Positions 55,960-64,000 of a stretch of 64,000 bases of DNA are shown piece by piece. A program made the position numbers and the translations under genes. The number at the start of each line of letters is the position of its first letter. Position 1 is the first letter of the stretch. The DNA lies in assembly GCA_016715205.1 (NCBI GenBank), contig JADKBC010000005.1, positions 124,001 through 188,000 of the forward strand, in the 5' to 3' direction. Origin of the DNA: Holophaga sp. (lineage in GTDB: Bacteria > Acidobacteriota > Holophagae > Holophagales > Holophagaceae). The notes under the pieces were generated by a model. It saw only the letters and a program-made list of their open reading frames with translations, made no database searches and was not told where the DNA came from.

Positions 55960-58920
55960 TCAGTGATTGGGGGAATTGCCGAAGGCCTTTACCAGATCAC
56001 GCTTTCCGCGCTCCAGATAGGGCACCGGCAGGTCCATCCACTGGGGTCGAGGTGCGCCCAGCAGCAGATGATCGAAAAATTCATCCATGTGGAGCGTCCA
56101 GTATTTCTGGTTCTCCCGCTGGACAAGGTTGTGCTTGTCGCCGTTGAAATTGAACATCCACACGGGCTTGCCCAGCCGACGCAGGGCCGAGAAGAACTCG
56201 ATGCCCTGGTACCAGGGCACGGCGTCATCGTCGTCGTTGTGGATCATGAGCAGGGGCGTCTGCACCTTTTCCACCCAGAACAGGGGCGAATTTTCGATGT
56301 ATTGCAGGGGACGCTCCCAGGGCGGCGCGCCAATCCGGCTCTGGCTTTTTTCGTACTGAAACGCGCGACTCATGCCCGTGCCCCACCTGATGCCGCCATA
56401 CGCACTGATCATGTCGCTCACGGGCGCACCGGCCTCGGCGGCCTTGAAGAGGTGGGTCCGTCCGACCAGATATGCGATCTGATAGGCGCCCCAGCTATGC
56501 CCCTGAATGCCGATGCGATCCCGATCGATGAACCCCAGGGAGGCTAGCTTTTCGATGGCAGGCAGCACACATTTCAGGGCGCTTTCGCCAGGGTAGCCCG
56601 TTTCGTACACGATGTCGGGCCGAAGGATCACGTAGCCGTTGCTGGCGAACCGGGTGAAGTTGATGCTCGTGCCCGGTGCAGGAGCCTGGTAGCCATGCAG
56701 CCGATCGCTGTATTTCTCGTAGATGTAGACCATCAAGGGGTATTTCTTGGCGGGGTCGAAGTTCTCAGGCTTGGTGATCAAGGCCTTCAGCACCTTGCCA
56801 TCCGCGTTCACGTAATCTATCAATTCCTGCTGGCCCCATAGGTATTGGGCTTGCTGAGGGTTGGCATCCGTCACTTTCGCAGGTTTGGCAAAACCCGAAT
56901 CCGCCGCCCAGAGATCCGGAAAGAGGTCAAAGCGCTGCCGGGTGAAGACCACGACCTCTGCGTCCTTGGCCTTTTGCAGGCCGCCCATCAGCTGATCTGC
57001 CCAAAGCAGACGCAGGGGTTCCGCCCCGGTCCACCCTGCCCGGAAGAAGCCGGTGGCCTTGGTTTCCTCCTTCACGCCGGAAAGCATCAGGGGGCGATTC
57101 TTTGGAATCATTTTTTCGTCAGGATCCAACCGCAGATACCGGAGCACGGTTTTCTGGTTTCGGCCCGCACCTGCCGTGAGATTGCGAGCGCCGGTGGGTT
57201 TTAATTCCCACACATCAAACCGATCGTAGGCCAGCAAGGCCTCGTCGTTGGAAGTCCAGCCCGCAATCCCGTAAGCACCGGGCAATTCCGGTGTGTCGTG
57301 CTCCTCCTCCTGGAAGGCCACCTTCAGGTTTTGCGTGAGATTGATGGCCGGGCCACCCTGGGTTGGAACCACCATCCAAGCCCGCCGTGGTGAATCGAAA
57401 TGGAACAAGTACCGGCCACCTGGTGACAAATGGGAACCCCGCCCGGGGCCATCGTTGCTGCGCCGCGACCAGGGAATTTTTGGGGCGAGCAGGGTTTTCG
57501 CACCTGACCTTAAATCCAACGCGAAAACATCCGCATAAGCCTGGTCCCAGGACGCCAAATGAAGGTAGGCGTTGGGCGCAAATCCCAGTGCCACATTGGC
57601 ATTCTCATTGGTTTCCACGTCGGGCAGTTCTTCCGAACCTAATTGCACGACCAACCTTTCGTTCAGGTGCACCACGGCTCGGAAGCTGCGTTTCTTCTCG
57701 TCCTCGGCACGCACCTTTTGCATGGGCTGCAGGTCGGCATCCTTCCAATGCCAGAGATCCACCTTCACGGGCTCCGGCGCCTCCTTGGGCTCAGCTTTGG
57801 GTAACGGCGCCGTTCCGAAAAAGAGGCGCAGGCCGTCCTTCGTGAATTCCAGGCGGCCATGCTCCGAAGGCGCCCAGCTCTTCGGCATGCCCGCGCTTGT
57901 CTTACTAACGATTTCAGTCGCGGCAGCCTCGCCATCCTTCCAACCATAGAGCTTGAAGGCAGGGGCCTCAGCCTTCGCTTCGTCGCGGTTAGTGAGAAAG
58001 GCCAGCCGAGTTCCCTGCTCATCGGTCGCCAACCCCTTGTAGGTCCCCTGCCCCGCCAACAGGACCACCGTGCTGTCATCCGTCGCACGCCAAAGGTAGG
58101 TGCCCTCCTTGGCGGGATCAGGTGCAGCGGCCATGTCCTTGGCCTTGCCTTCTTCTTTTGCCTTGTCTTTGCCCTTGGTGGCTTCTTTCACGCTGATTGT
58201 GTAGGCCAGCCAGGCCCCATCTCGATTCCAGAGGTATTCCGCCACATCAGGAATCGTGACGCGACGGCCGGTGGTCAGCTCCCATAGCACTAGGTCCGTG
58301 CCGGGTTCCTTTTTCTTGCTGTCCTTATCGCCACTGGCTGCCGTTCCTCGGGCGCGCTGGTCCGCCTCGTCCGAGGACGGTTCCCCCTTGGTCTCACCCT
58401 TCTTTTCCTCGGGCTTGTCCCGCAGGGCCGCCAGGTAGCGCCCGCCCTCCTTGGCGAAGCGGAAGCTCTTCACCCGCTCCAGGGTCTCCACTTTGCCGCT
58501 GGCCAGATTCATCACGCCCAGCCCGGCCTTGGGCATTTCTTCGGGTTTCTTTTTGTCCTTCTTGGCCTTGTCTACTTCAGCTTTCGGAGGGGTGATGGCA
58601 AAAGCCACGAATCGGCCATCCGCCGTCAGGCTCGGGCTGGCGCCTCTGGCGTGGCGCCATTCCTGACCCGTTTTGAGATTCCGGGCCACCACTTCGCCAT
58701 CCCCATCCTGGAGTGCCAAGGTGTACGCGAGCCAATCGCCCTGGCGCGAAAGCGCCGTGTCCTTGATGCTGCGCCAACGGTCGTACACGTCATGGGTGAT
58801 GACCTTCTTTTCGACCTTCTTGGGCGCTGCTGCCTTCAGGGAACCGGGCGCCAAGCCCAGTCCCACGACCAGCGTGGTGGCGGTGAAGCCGATCCGGCAC
58901 AGGAAAGAAGGAAGGCGCAT
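55960..58920 (-). CDS. Exported S9-family prolyl oligopeptidase-like peptidase
   Basis: The start is the ATG at 58920, where a signal peptide begins (MRLPSFLCRIGFTATTLVVGLGLAPGS, about 1-35); a 26-codon extension upstream lacks one. The 986-residue protein has a beta-propeller N-terminal half containing two charged Lys/Glu-rich inserts (around 100 and 165-210). The alpha/beta-hydrolase domain has Ser in GIQGHSWGAY, Asp in IHNDDDDAVPW and His in GDKHNL. These give the S9 triad. It is related to large periplasmic aminoacyl/dipeptidyl peptidases. It probably works with the tricorn-like enzyme on peptides from outside. Confidence 0.92.
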   Translation of the reverse strand: MRLPSFLCRIGFTATTLVVGLGLAPGSLKAAAPKKVEKKVITHDVYDRWRSIKDTALSRQGDWLAYTLALQDGDGEVVARNLKTGQEWRHARGASPSLTADGRFVAFAITPPKAEVDKAKKDKKKPEEMPKAGLGVMNLASGKVETLERVKSFRFAKEGGRYLAALRDKPEEKKGETKGEPSSDEADQRARGTAASGDKDSKKKEPGTDLVLWELTTGRRVTIPDVAEYLWNRDGAWLAYTISVKEATKGKDKAKEEGKAKDMAAAPDPAKEGTYLWRATDDSTVVLLAGQGTYKGLATDEQGTRLAFLTNRDEAKAEAPAFKLYGWKDGEAAATEIVSKTSAGMPKSWAPSEHGRLEFTKDGLRLFFGTAPLPKAEPKEAPEPVKVDLWHWKDADLQPMQKVRAEDEKKRSFRAVVHLNERLVVQLGSEELPDVETNENANVALGFAPNAYLHLASWDQAYADVFALDLRSGAKTLLAPKIPWSRRSNDGPGRGSHLSPGGRYLFHFDSPRRAWMVVPTQGGPAINLTQNLKVAFQEEEHDTPELPGAYGIAGWTSNDEALLAYDRFDVWELKPTGARNLTAGAGRNQKTVLRYLRLDPDEKMIPKNRPLMLSGVKEETKATGFFRAGWTGAEPLRLLWADQLMGGLQKAKDAEVVVFTRQRFDLFPDLWAADSGFAKPAKVTDANPQQAQYLWGQQELIDYVNADGKVLKALITKPENFDPAKKYPLMVYIYEKYSDRLHGYQAPAPGTSINFTRFASNGYVILRPDIVYETGYPGESALKCVLPAIEKLASLGFIDRDRIGIQGHSWGAYQIAYLVGRTHLFKAAEAGAPVSDMISAYGGIRWGTGMSRAFQYEKSQSRIGAPPWERPLQYIENSPLFWVEKVQTPLLMIHNDDDDAVPWYQGIEFFSALRRLGKPVWMFNFNGDKHNLVQRENQKYWTLHMDEFFDHLLLGAPRPQWMDLPVPYLERGKRDLVKAFGNSPNH

Positions 58921-59055
58921 GGCAGCTCGCTTTCGGCAAAGGGCAAAGATGCCATCAGAATAGCCTCGCAATGCGAGGTTTGCAGCTGTAGAGCGCAATC
59001 CCTCCTCGAATCCAGGGCCAAACCCCGGTAGAATCTAGGTTTTTCGCGGGTTCCC

Positions 59056-59955
59056 ATGCATGTTCAAGAATTGATCCTCCGACTTCAGCGCTACTGGGCC
59101 GATCGTGGTTGCCTAGTAGGCCAGCCCTACGACATCGAAAAGGGTGCGGGCACCATGAACCCGCTGACCTTTTTCGGCGCCCTGGGGACCAAGCCCTGGA
59201 ACGTGGGCTATGTGGAGCCCTCGCGCCGCCCCGGCGATGGCCGCTATGGCGAGAACCCCTTCCGGGTCTACAAGCACTTGCAGTTCCAGGTGATCCTCAA
59301 GCCCTCGCCCGCCAAGGTGCAGGAGATGTACATCGAATCCCTGGAAGCCATGGGCATCGATCTCACCAAGCACGATCTGCGCTTTGAGGAAGACAACTGG
59401 GAATCACCAACGCTGGGCGCCTGGGGCGTGGGCTGGCAGGTGGTGCTGGATGGCATGGAAATCAGCCAATTCACATACTTCCAGCAGGTGGCAGGCATCG
59501 ATTGTCGGCCCGTAAGTGCCGAGCTGACCTACGGCATCGAGCGCATCTGCATGTTCCTCACCGGCATCGATAACATCTTCGACCTCACCTGGGGCGAAAT
59601 CAAAACGGACCAGGGCGTGTTCCCCATCAGTTACGGCGATGTGCGCCATCGTGAAGAATTCGAGTTGAGCGCCTACAGTTTCGAACATGCGGATATCGAC
59701 CTGCATCAGCGCCTGTTCAACGATTTCGAGAAGGAAGGCTGGCGCATGGTCAAGGACCACGGCCATTTCCTGGCGGCCTACGATCAGGCGCTGAAGATGT
59801 CCCACACCTTCAATGTGCTGGACGCCCGCGGCGCCGTGAGCACCACCGAGCGCCCCGGCGTCATCAAGCGCGTGCGGGATCTGGCCTGTGCCTGTGCCAA
59901 GGCCTACCTGGAGAACGAAACCACGAAAGCCACGCCCGCCCAGGAGGTGCTGTGA
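59056..59955 (+). CDS. glyQ: Glycine-tRNA ligase alpha subunit
   Basis: The 299-residue protein matches bacterial GlyQ throughout: QELILRLQRYWADRGCLV, GAGTMNPLTFFGAL, YVEPSRRPGDGRYGENP, then the class II motif regions GWEVVLDGMEISQFTYFQQ-like and SAELTYGIERI. It charges tRNA-Gly as an alpha2beta2 tetramer with GlyS. A possible -10 TAGAAT is at 59029-59034. The stop overlaps the glyS start by one base (TGATG). Confidence 0.97.
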   Translation: MHVQELILRLQRYWADRGCLVGQPYDIEKGAGTMNPLTFFGALGTKPWNVGYVEPSRRPGDGRYGENPFRVYKHLQFQVILKPSPAKVQEMYIESLEAMGIDLTKHDLRFEEDNWESPTLGAWGVGWQVVLDGMEISQFTYFQQVAGIDCRPVSAELTYGIERICMFLTGIDNIFDLTWGEIKTDQGVFPISYGDVRHREEFELSAYSFEHADIDLHQRLFNDFEKEGWRMVKDHGHFLAAYDQALKMSHTFNVLDARGAVSTTERPGVIKRVRDLACACAKAYLENETTKATPAQEVL

Positions 59956-62024
59956 TGGACACCCGCACCCTCCTGCTGGAACTGCACTGTGAGGAAATCC
60001 CGGCGCGGTTTCTGGCGCCTCTGACCACAGAATTCTCTGAAGCCTTTGCCAAATGGGCCAGCGACCAGAAACTGCCCACGACCGCCATTCGCGTCGATTA
60101 CTCCCCGCGCAAAATGGCTTGGCGAATCGCCGGGCTGCCGCTGTCCCAGGCTGACCAGACCGAAATCCAAGTGGGCCCGCCCCAGCGCATGTGCGTGGAT
60201 GAGGCCGGTGCCGCCACCCAGACCGGCTTGAAGTTCGCCGAAAAGTGGGGCGTGGACTTCGCGTCCGTGCGCTTCGAGCAGCCTGCGGGCAAGAAGGAAG
60301 CCTGCGCGGTGGTTACGATCTCAAAGCCTGGCCGCCCCACGGTGGATCTGCTGGCCGAAGCCCTGCCCAAACTTATCGCAGGTCTGCATGTGCCCAAGGC
60401 CATGCGCTGGGGCCACTCGGAATTCGCCTTCGTTCGACCCATTCGCTCGATCCTGGCGATTTTCGGTGAAACCATCGTTCCCTTAGAGGTGGATGGCGTG
60501 AAGGCCGGCAACACCACCTGGGGCCACCGCCTCTATCACTTGCAGCATCCCAAACCCGTGACGGTGCTGCGGCCCGAGGATTACGAAGCCGCCCTCAGCG
60601 CCGCGGGTGTGGTGGTGGCCTGCCAGGTGCGCAGGGACGCCATGGGCACCCAATTGAACGCGCTGGCCGCCGAAGTGGGCGGGCGCGTGGTGGAGGACGA
60701 CGAACTGCACAACACCTTGGCCGAGATCGTGGAATTCCCACGCATCCTGCGCGGCGAATTTCCCCAATCCTTCCTGGATCTGCCCAAGGAAGTGCTCGTC
60801 ACCAGCCTCAAGGAACACCAGAAATCCTTCTGCATCGAGAACGACAAGGGCGAGCTGCTGCCCTATTTCCTCACCGCCGCCAACCGCCCCGACGATCCGG
60901 AAGGCTTCGTCAAAGCTGGCAACGAATGGGTGCTGCGGGCGCGGCTGTACGATGCGCGGTTCTTTGTGGCCGAAGATCGCCGCACGCCCCTGGCGAACCG
61001 CCTCGACAAGTTGAAGCAGCTCACCTTCCACCGGGAACTGGGCAGCTATGTGGACAAGAGCGAACGGGTGACCGCTCTCGTTACGAGCTTGGCCGAACGA
61101 CTTTCCAGCGATCCCGCCCACCTCCAGGAAGCCACCCAGGCGGCCCAGGTCTGCAAATGCGACCTGGTGACGTTGATGGTGGGGGAATTCCCGGAGCTGC
61201 AAGGCGTCATGGGCGGCGAGTATCTCAAGCACGAAGGCGCACCCACGGCCGTCTGGCAGGCCGTGAAGGAGCACTACCAGCCCATCAGCGCCGAGGCCCC
61301 CATTCCCGCAACCCCCATGGGTTCCCTGCTGGCAGTGGCCGACAAACTGGATACCGTGGCGGGCTGCTTCGCCATCGGCCAGATCCCCAGCGGCAGCAAG
61401 GATCCCCTAGCCCTGCGCCGCGCCGGGCAAGGCATCATTCGCATTCTCTGGGAACGCGACTGGAACCTGACTATCGAAACCCTGGTCGATCTGAGCTTGG
61501 CCGTAGTGAAGGCCAAGGCCACCAAGCCCGAGGCGGAAACCCGCGAGGCACTGCTGGCCTTCTTGCGGGATCGCGTTGCCTATCAACTGGAAACCGTTGG
61601 CTACCCAGGCCCTGTGCGGCGCTCTGCGCTGGTGACGGGATGGACCAACCTTGCCGACCTCAAGGCCCGCTGTGTCGCACTTTCAGCCTTCGCAGAAGAT
61701 GCCCGATTTGCAAGCCTCGCCCAGAGTGCCAAGCGCATCGGCAATATCCTCAAGGACGAAACACCTACCGAATCCTTCGATGTTGCGGTACTTCAGCAGG
61801 AGGAAGAGAAACGACTCGCTGAACGACTCCACGCATTGGAAGCCACCCAGGCTCACACGGCCCTCTTGGCAGCCTTGGCGGAGTTGGCGGAGCCCCTGGA
61901 AGCCTTCTTCAATTCCGTGATGGTGAAGTGCGAAGACATCGCCCTTCGCAACGCTCGCTTGTCGCTGCTCTTCCGGCTACGGAAGGCATTCCTCCGCGTG
62001 GCGGATTTCAGCCAGTGGCAGTAA
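59955..62024 (+). CDS. glyS: Glycine-tRNA ligase beta subunit
   Basis: The start is the ATG at 59955, with AGGAGG seven bases upstream. The 689-residue protein begins with the family's LLLELHCEEIPARFL and continues with VGPPQR, RWGHSEFAFVRPI, EYLKHEGAP and GSKDPLALRRAGQGIIRI. It ends in an anticodon-binding-type helical region (EAFFNSVMVKCED). The length is as expected. It carries the tRNA-binding parts of the split enzyme. Confidence 0.97.
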   Translation: MDTRTLLLELHCEEIPARFLAPLTTEFSEAFAKWASDQKLPTTAIRVDYSPRKMAWRIAGLPLSQADQTEIQVGPPQRMCVDEAGAATQTGLKFAEKWGVDFASVRFEQPAGKKEACAVVTISKPGRPTVDLLAEALPKLIAGLHVPKAMRWGHSEFAFVRPIRSILAIFGETIVPLEVDGVKAGNTTWGHRLYHLQHPKPVTVLRPEDYEAALSAAGVVVACQVRRDAMGTQLNALAAEVGGRVVEDDELHNTLAEIVEFPRILRGEFPQSFLDLPKEVLVTSLKEHQKSFCIENDKGELLPYFLTAANRPDDPEGFVKAGNEWVLRARLYDARFFVAEDRRTPLANRLDKLKQLTFHRELGSYVDKSERVTALVTSLAERLSSDPAHLQEATQAAQVCKCDLVTLMVGEFPELQGVMGGEYLKHEGAPTAVWQAVKEHYQPISAEAPIPATPMGSLLAVADKLDTVAGCFAIGQIPSGSKDPLALRRAGQGIIRILWERDWNLTIETLVDLSLAVVKAKATKPEAETREALLAFLRDRVAYQLETVGYPGPVRRSALVTGWTNLADLKARCVALSAFAEDARFASLAQSAKRIGNILKDETPTESFDVAVLQQEEEKRLAERLHALEATQAHTALLAALAELAEPLEAFFNSVMVKCEDIALRNARLSLLFRLRKAFLRVADFSQWQ

Positions 62025-62026
62025 GC

Positions 62027-62052
62027 AAAAGGGGGCCAAACGGCCCCCTTTT
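62027..62052 (+). terminator. Intrinsic terminator after glyS
   Basis: AAAAGGGGGCC (62027-62037) pairs perfectly with GGCCCCCTTTT (62042-62052) around AAAC, three bases after the glyS stop. It is symmetrical enough to act on the convergent bacilliredoxin transcript too. Confidence 0.93.
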
Positions 62053-62079
62053 CATTGCCTCAAAAAGTCCTACCCGGTT

Positions 62080-62496
62080 TTACAATTCCCGCTGCGCAAG
62101 GCCAATCTGATCGGCGATCTGCGAAGGCGCCAAGCTCTCAAAGGCGTGTCGGGGCATGTGGTGTAGCAATTTCCCATCCTGGAAAATGGCCACATTGGGA
62201 GAGGAAGGCATCAGTGAGCCGAAGTGCTCACGAACGCGGCGTACCGCCTCGGTCTCCATGCCCGCAAACACCGTCACCAGATGGTCAAAGGTCAGGCCGC
62301 GGCCCTTCACCGCCTCGATGACGCCAGGGCGCAGGGTGCCCGCGGCGCAACCACAGACCGAGTTCAGCACCAGCAGGGTGGAACCTGGGCGTTGCAAGGC
62401 TGAGTCCACCTCTTCGGGCGTCATGAGCTGTGAAAAGCCCACCTGCACGAGTTCTTCGCGCATCGGCGCCACCATGAATTCGTCGTAGTTGCCCAT
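62080..62496 (-). CDS. Bacilliredoxin, BrxA/BrxB (YphP/YqiW) family
   Basis: The 138-residue thioredoxin-fold protein has the family's CGC active site in NSVCGCAAGTLRPG and the following FAGMETEAVRRVRE. The Brx pattern SPNVAIFQDGKLLHHMPRH is also seen. In Firmicutes these proteins remove bacillithiol from proteins. Homologues in bacteria without bacillithiol have uncertain partners. It is flanked by two terminators and so is a monocistronic unit. Confidence 0.92.
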   Translation of the reverse strand: MGNYDEFMVAPMREELVQVGFSQLMTPEEVDSALQRPGSTLLVLNSVCGCAAGTLRPGVIEAVKGRGLTFDHLVTVFAGMETEAVRRVREHFGSLMPSSPNVAIFQDGKLLHHMPRHAFESLAPSQIADQIGLAQREL

Positions 62497-62545
62497 CGGT
62501 TCTCCTTAGGAACCTATATCATACCATTTTGGTCGAGAATGTTTT

Positions 62546-62589
62546 CACCCCAAAAAAACCGAGGCATGGCCTCGGTGTTTTTTGGGGTG
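62546..62589 (-). terminator. Intrinsic terminator after citrate synthase
   Basis: The stem from CACCCCAAAAAAACCGAGGC (62546-62565) with its complement ending at 62589 has a single bulged G and an ATG loop. The GC core GAGGC/GCCTC is flanked by A and T runs, so it can end transcripts on either strand. It lies 11 bases past the gltA stop. Confidence 0.92.
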
Positions 62590-62599
62590 TGGGAAAAGC

Positions 62600-63886
62600 T
62601 CAGCGCTGTTCGATCGGAATGTAGGGATTGAGGGTGGGCCCCTGATAGATCTGGCGCGGCCGGTAGATGCGGCTTTCGCCGGATTCGATCACTTCCTTGT
62701 AGTTGGCGATCCAGCCAGGCATGCGGCCGATGGCGAAGATCACGGTAAACATCTCCGTGGGAATGCCGATGGCCTTCAAGATGATGCCGCTGTAGAAATC
62801 CACGTTGGGATAGAGTTTGCGTTCGATGAAATAGGGATCCTGAAGGGCAGTTTCCTCCAGCTTTTTGGCGATATCGAGCAGGGGGTCGTGGATACCCAGC
62901 TTGCTGAGCATCTCGTCGCAGGCCTTCTTGATGATCTGGGCGCGGGGATCAAAGTTTTTGTAAACCCGATGCCCGAAACCCATGAGCTTGGCGTGGCCGT
63001 CCTTCTGCTTCACCCGTTCCAGGAAGCGGCTGCCATCGTCGCCCTGGATCTGGATTTCCTCCAGCATCTCGATCACAGCCTGGTTGGCCCCACCATGGAG
63101 CGGCCCCCACAGCGCGCAGACACCTGCTGCGGCGCTGGCGAAGAGATTGGCCTTGCTGGAAGCCACCATGCGCACAGTGGACGTGGAACAGTTCTGCTCG
63201 TGATCTGCGTGCAGCAGGAAGATCAAGTCCAAGGCATCCACCACCGCCGGGTTCAGGTGATAGTCCTCATCGGGTTCCGAAAACATCATGTGCAGGAAGT
63301 TCTCGGTGTACATGTATTTCCGCTTGGGGTAGATGCTGGGCAGCCCCATGGATTTCCGGTAGGCGTAGGCGGCCAGGGTGCGCACCTGGGAAATGAGCCG
63401 GGCCGCCTGTTGCTCGAAGACAGTCGGATCATATCGATCCATCAATTCGGGAATGAAACACCCGGCGGCATTGATCATGGCCGAAAGCATGGCCATGGGA
63501 TGCGCCCCCGAGGGAAAGCCCTCGAAGTGGAATTTCATGTCCTCGTGGATCATCTGGTACTTGGTCAGCAGGCCTGAAAAACGCTGCCGTTCCGTTTCCG
63601 TGGGCAGCTTGCCGAAGATCAGAAGGTAGGCGGTCTGGACAAAGGTGGAGCCCTGGGCCATTTCCTCGATGGGAATGCCGCGGTACCGCAGGATGCCCTT
63701 TTCGCCGTCGATGAAGGTCACCTTGCTCTGGCAGCTCCCGGTGTTGCCGTAGGCCTCGTCGTAGGTGATATAGCCGGTCTTGGCGCGCAGATCGCGCACA
63801 TCGACACCCTTTTCACCCTCTGTTCCCTCAATGACTGGGAACTCGAAGGTCTTGCCGTCCACTTCCAGTTTTGCCGTATTGGCCAT
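62600..63886 (-). CDS. gltA: Citrate synthase (type II)
   Basis: The start is the ATG at 63886 with GGAGAG upstream, rather than an in-frame start 12 codons earlier. The 428-residue protein has the hexameric type II features: an N-terminal beta domain with GVDVRDLRAKTG, then HADHEQNCSTSTVR with a catalytic His, and ALWGPLHGGANQAVIEML with another. MGFGHRVYKNFDPRA and a C-terminal Asp/Arg region follow. It condenses oxaloacetate and acetyl-CoA. It follows aconitase by 22 bases, so two successive TCA steps are co-transcribed. Confidence 0.97.
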   Translation of the reverse strand: MANTAKLEVDGKTFEFPVIEGTEGEKGVDVRDLRAKTGYITYDEAYGNTGSCQSKVTFIDGEKGILRYRGIPIEEMAQGSTFVQTAYLLIFGKLPTETERQRFSGLLTKYQMIHEDMKFHFEGFPSGAHPMAMLSAMINAAGCFIPELMDRYDPTVFEQQAARLISQVRTLAAYAYRKSMGLPSIYPKRKYMYTENFLHMMFSEPDEDYHLNPAVVDALDLIFLLHADHEQNCSTSTVRMVASSKANLFASAAAGVCALWGPLHGGANQAVIEMLEEIQIQGDDGSRFLERVKQKDGHAKLMGFGHRVYKNFDPRAQIIKKACDEMLSKLGIHDPLLDIAKKLEETALQDPYFIERKLYPNVDFYSGIILKAIGIPTEMFTVIFAIGRMPGWIANYKEVIESGESRIYRPRQIYQGPTLNPYIPIEQR

Positions 63887-63908
63887 GGATCTCTCCGAAT
63901 GGGTTGCG

Positions 63909-64000
63909 CTACTCGTTGCCAACGGCGTTCAGGGCAGAACCCGCCTTGAACCACTGAATTTGCTTTTCGGTCAGGCTGTGCTTGGTCTGAATATTAACCG
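63909..64000 (-). CDS. Aconitate hydratase, mitochondrial type (C-terminal end only)
   Basis: Only the last 30 or so codons are in the window. They read TKHSLTEKQIQWFKAGSALN and end at a TAG at 63909-63911. The EQI-W-F-AGSALN pattern is the C-terminus of mitochondrial-type aconitases as I know it. The location directly upstream of gltA supports this. The rest lies past the right edge. Confidence 0.75.
   Translation of the reverse strand, partial: VNIQTKHSLTEKQIQWFKAGSALNAVGNE

Noticed and set aside
58921..58998. 26-residue N-terminal extension of the S9 peptidase
   Set aside because: The ATG at 58920 starts a clear signal peptide, which the extension would bury.
58999..59055. T-box or other tRNA-sensing leader before glyQ
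   Set aside because: The spacer between the S9 peptidase extension and glyQ is only 57 bases and has no T-box sequence or terminator stem.
1..64000. tRNA genes, rRNA genes, CRISPR arrays, insertion sequences, prophage genes
   Set aside because: No cloverleaf, no regularly spaced repeats, no transposase or integrase motif was seen on reading both strands.

Overview
The window looks like a GC-rich chromosome segment of a free-living, motile, respiring Gram-negative bacterium. The best fit is an Acidobacteriota of the Holophagae/Geothrix type. That is inferred from the signal-transduction load, a c-type-heme chemoreceptor, an Mla-like lipid transport cluster, separate glyQ and glyS genes and a mitochondrial-type aconitase next to citrate synthase. 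No rRNA or 16S marker is present, so the taxonomy is a guess from gene content.

Positions 1-42,600 are almost entirely a signalling island. (a) 1-8,446, minus strand: cheB, cheR, cheY, a PAS histidine kinase, an Rcp1-type response regulator and a very large REC-PAS-GAF hybrid kinase that runs off the left edge. (b) 8,623-10,971, plus strand, divergent from cheB: a short CheR-like methyltransferase, a metallo-beta-lactamase-fold hydrolase, an HDAC-family deacetylase and a GNAT acetyltransferase. (c) 26,552-11,019, minus strand: a second chemosensory operon. It encodes a 1531-residue fusion of histidine kinase, two receivers, a PP2C phosphatase and an RsbW-like ATPase. Then come a STAS protein, CheA with an extra CheW-like domain, CheW, a poly-HAMP chemoreceptor, a free-standing CZB zinc-binding protein, a second poly-HAMP chemoreceptor with a CxxCH haem motif, and a hemerythrin-like protein. 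The last two genes carry frameshifts as sequenced. (d) 27,368-31,388: a membrane hybrid kinase broken by frameshifts and an in-frame stop. (e) 31,480-34,596, minus strand: a response regulator, PAS kinase, response regulator set. (f) 34,752-42,611, plus strand: a tightly overlapping set of hybrid kinase, CheR, CheB and hybrid kinase.

Positions 42,751-64,000 are ordinary metabolism and housekeeping. They hold TrmL, a diacylglycerol-kinase-type lipid kinase, a tricorn-like S41 protease, an RluA-type pseudouridine synthase, an MlaE/MlaF/MlaD-like cluster whose ATPase has lost its catalytic motifs, RsgA with an RNHCP protein, a serine beta-lactamase-fold hydrolase and a short PQQ-type protein. 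After these come YciI, carbamate kinase, an S9 peptidase, GlyQ-GlyS, a bacilliredoxin, citrate synthase and the C-terminal end of aconitase. Three strong intrinsic terminators separate units in this part.

The most interesting reading is region (c). Haem c, a possible diiron protein and a zinc-binding CZB protein, all possible redox or metal sensors, share one gene run with CheA and a partner-switching module (kinase/phosphatase plus STAS). This suggests a chemosensory array that may also drive a non-flagellar output.
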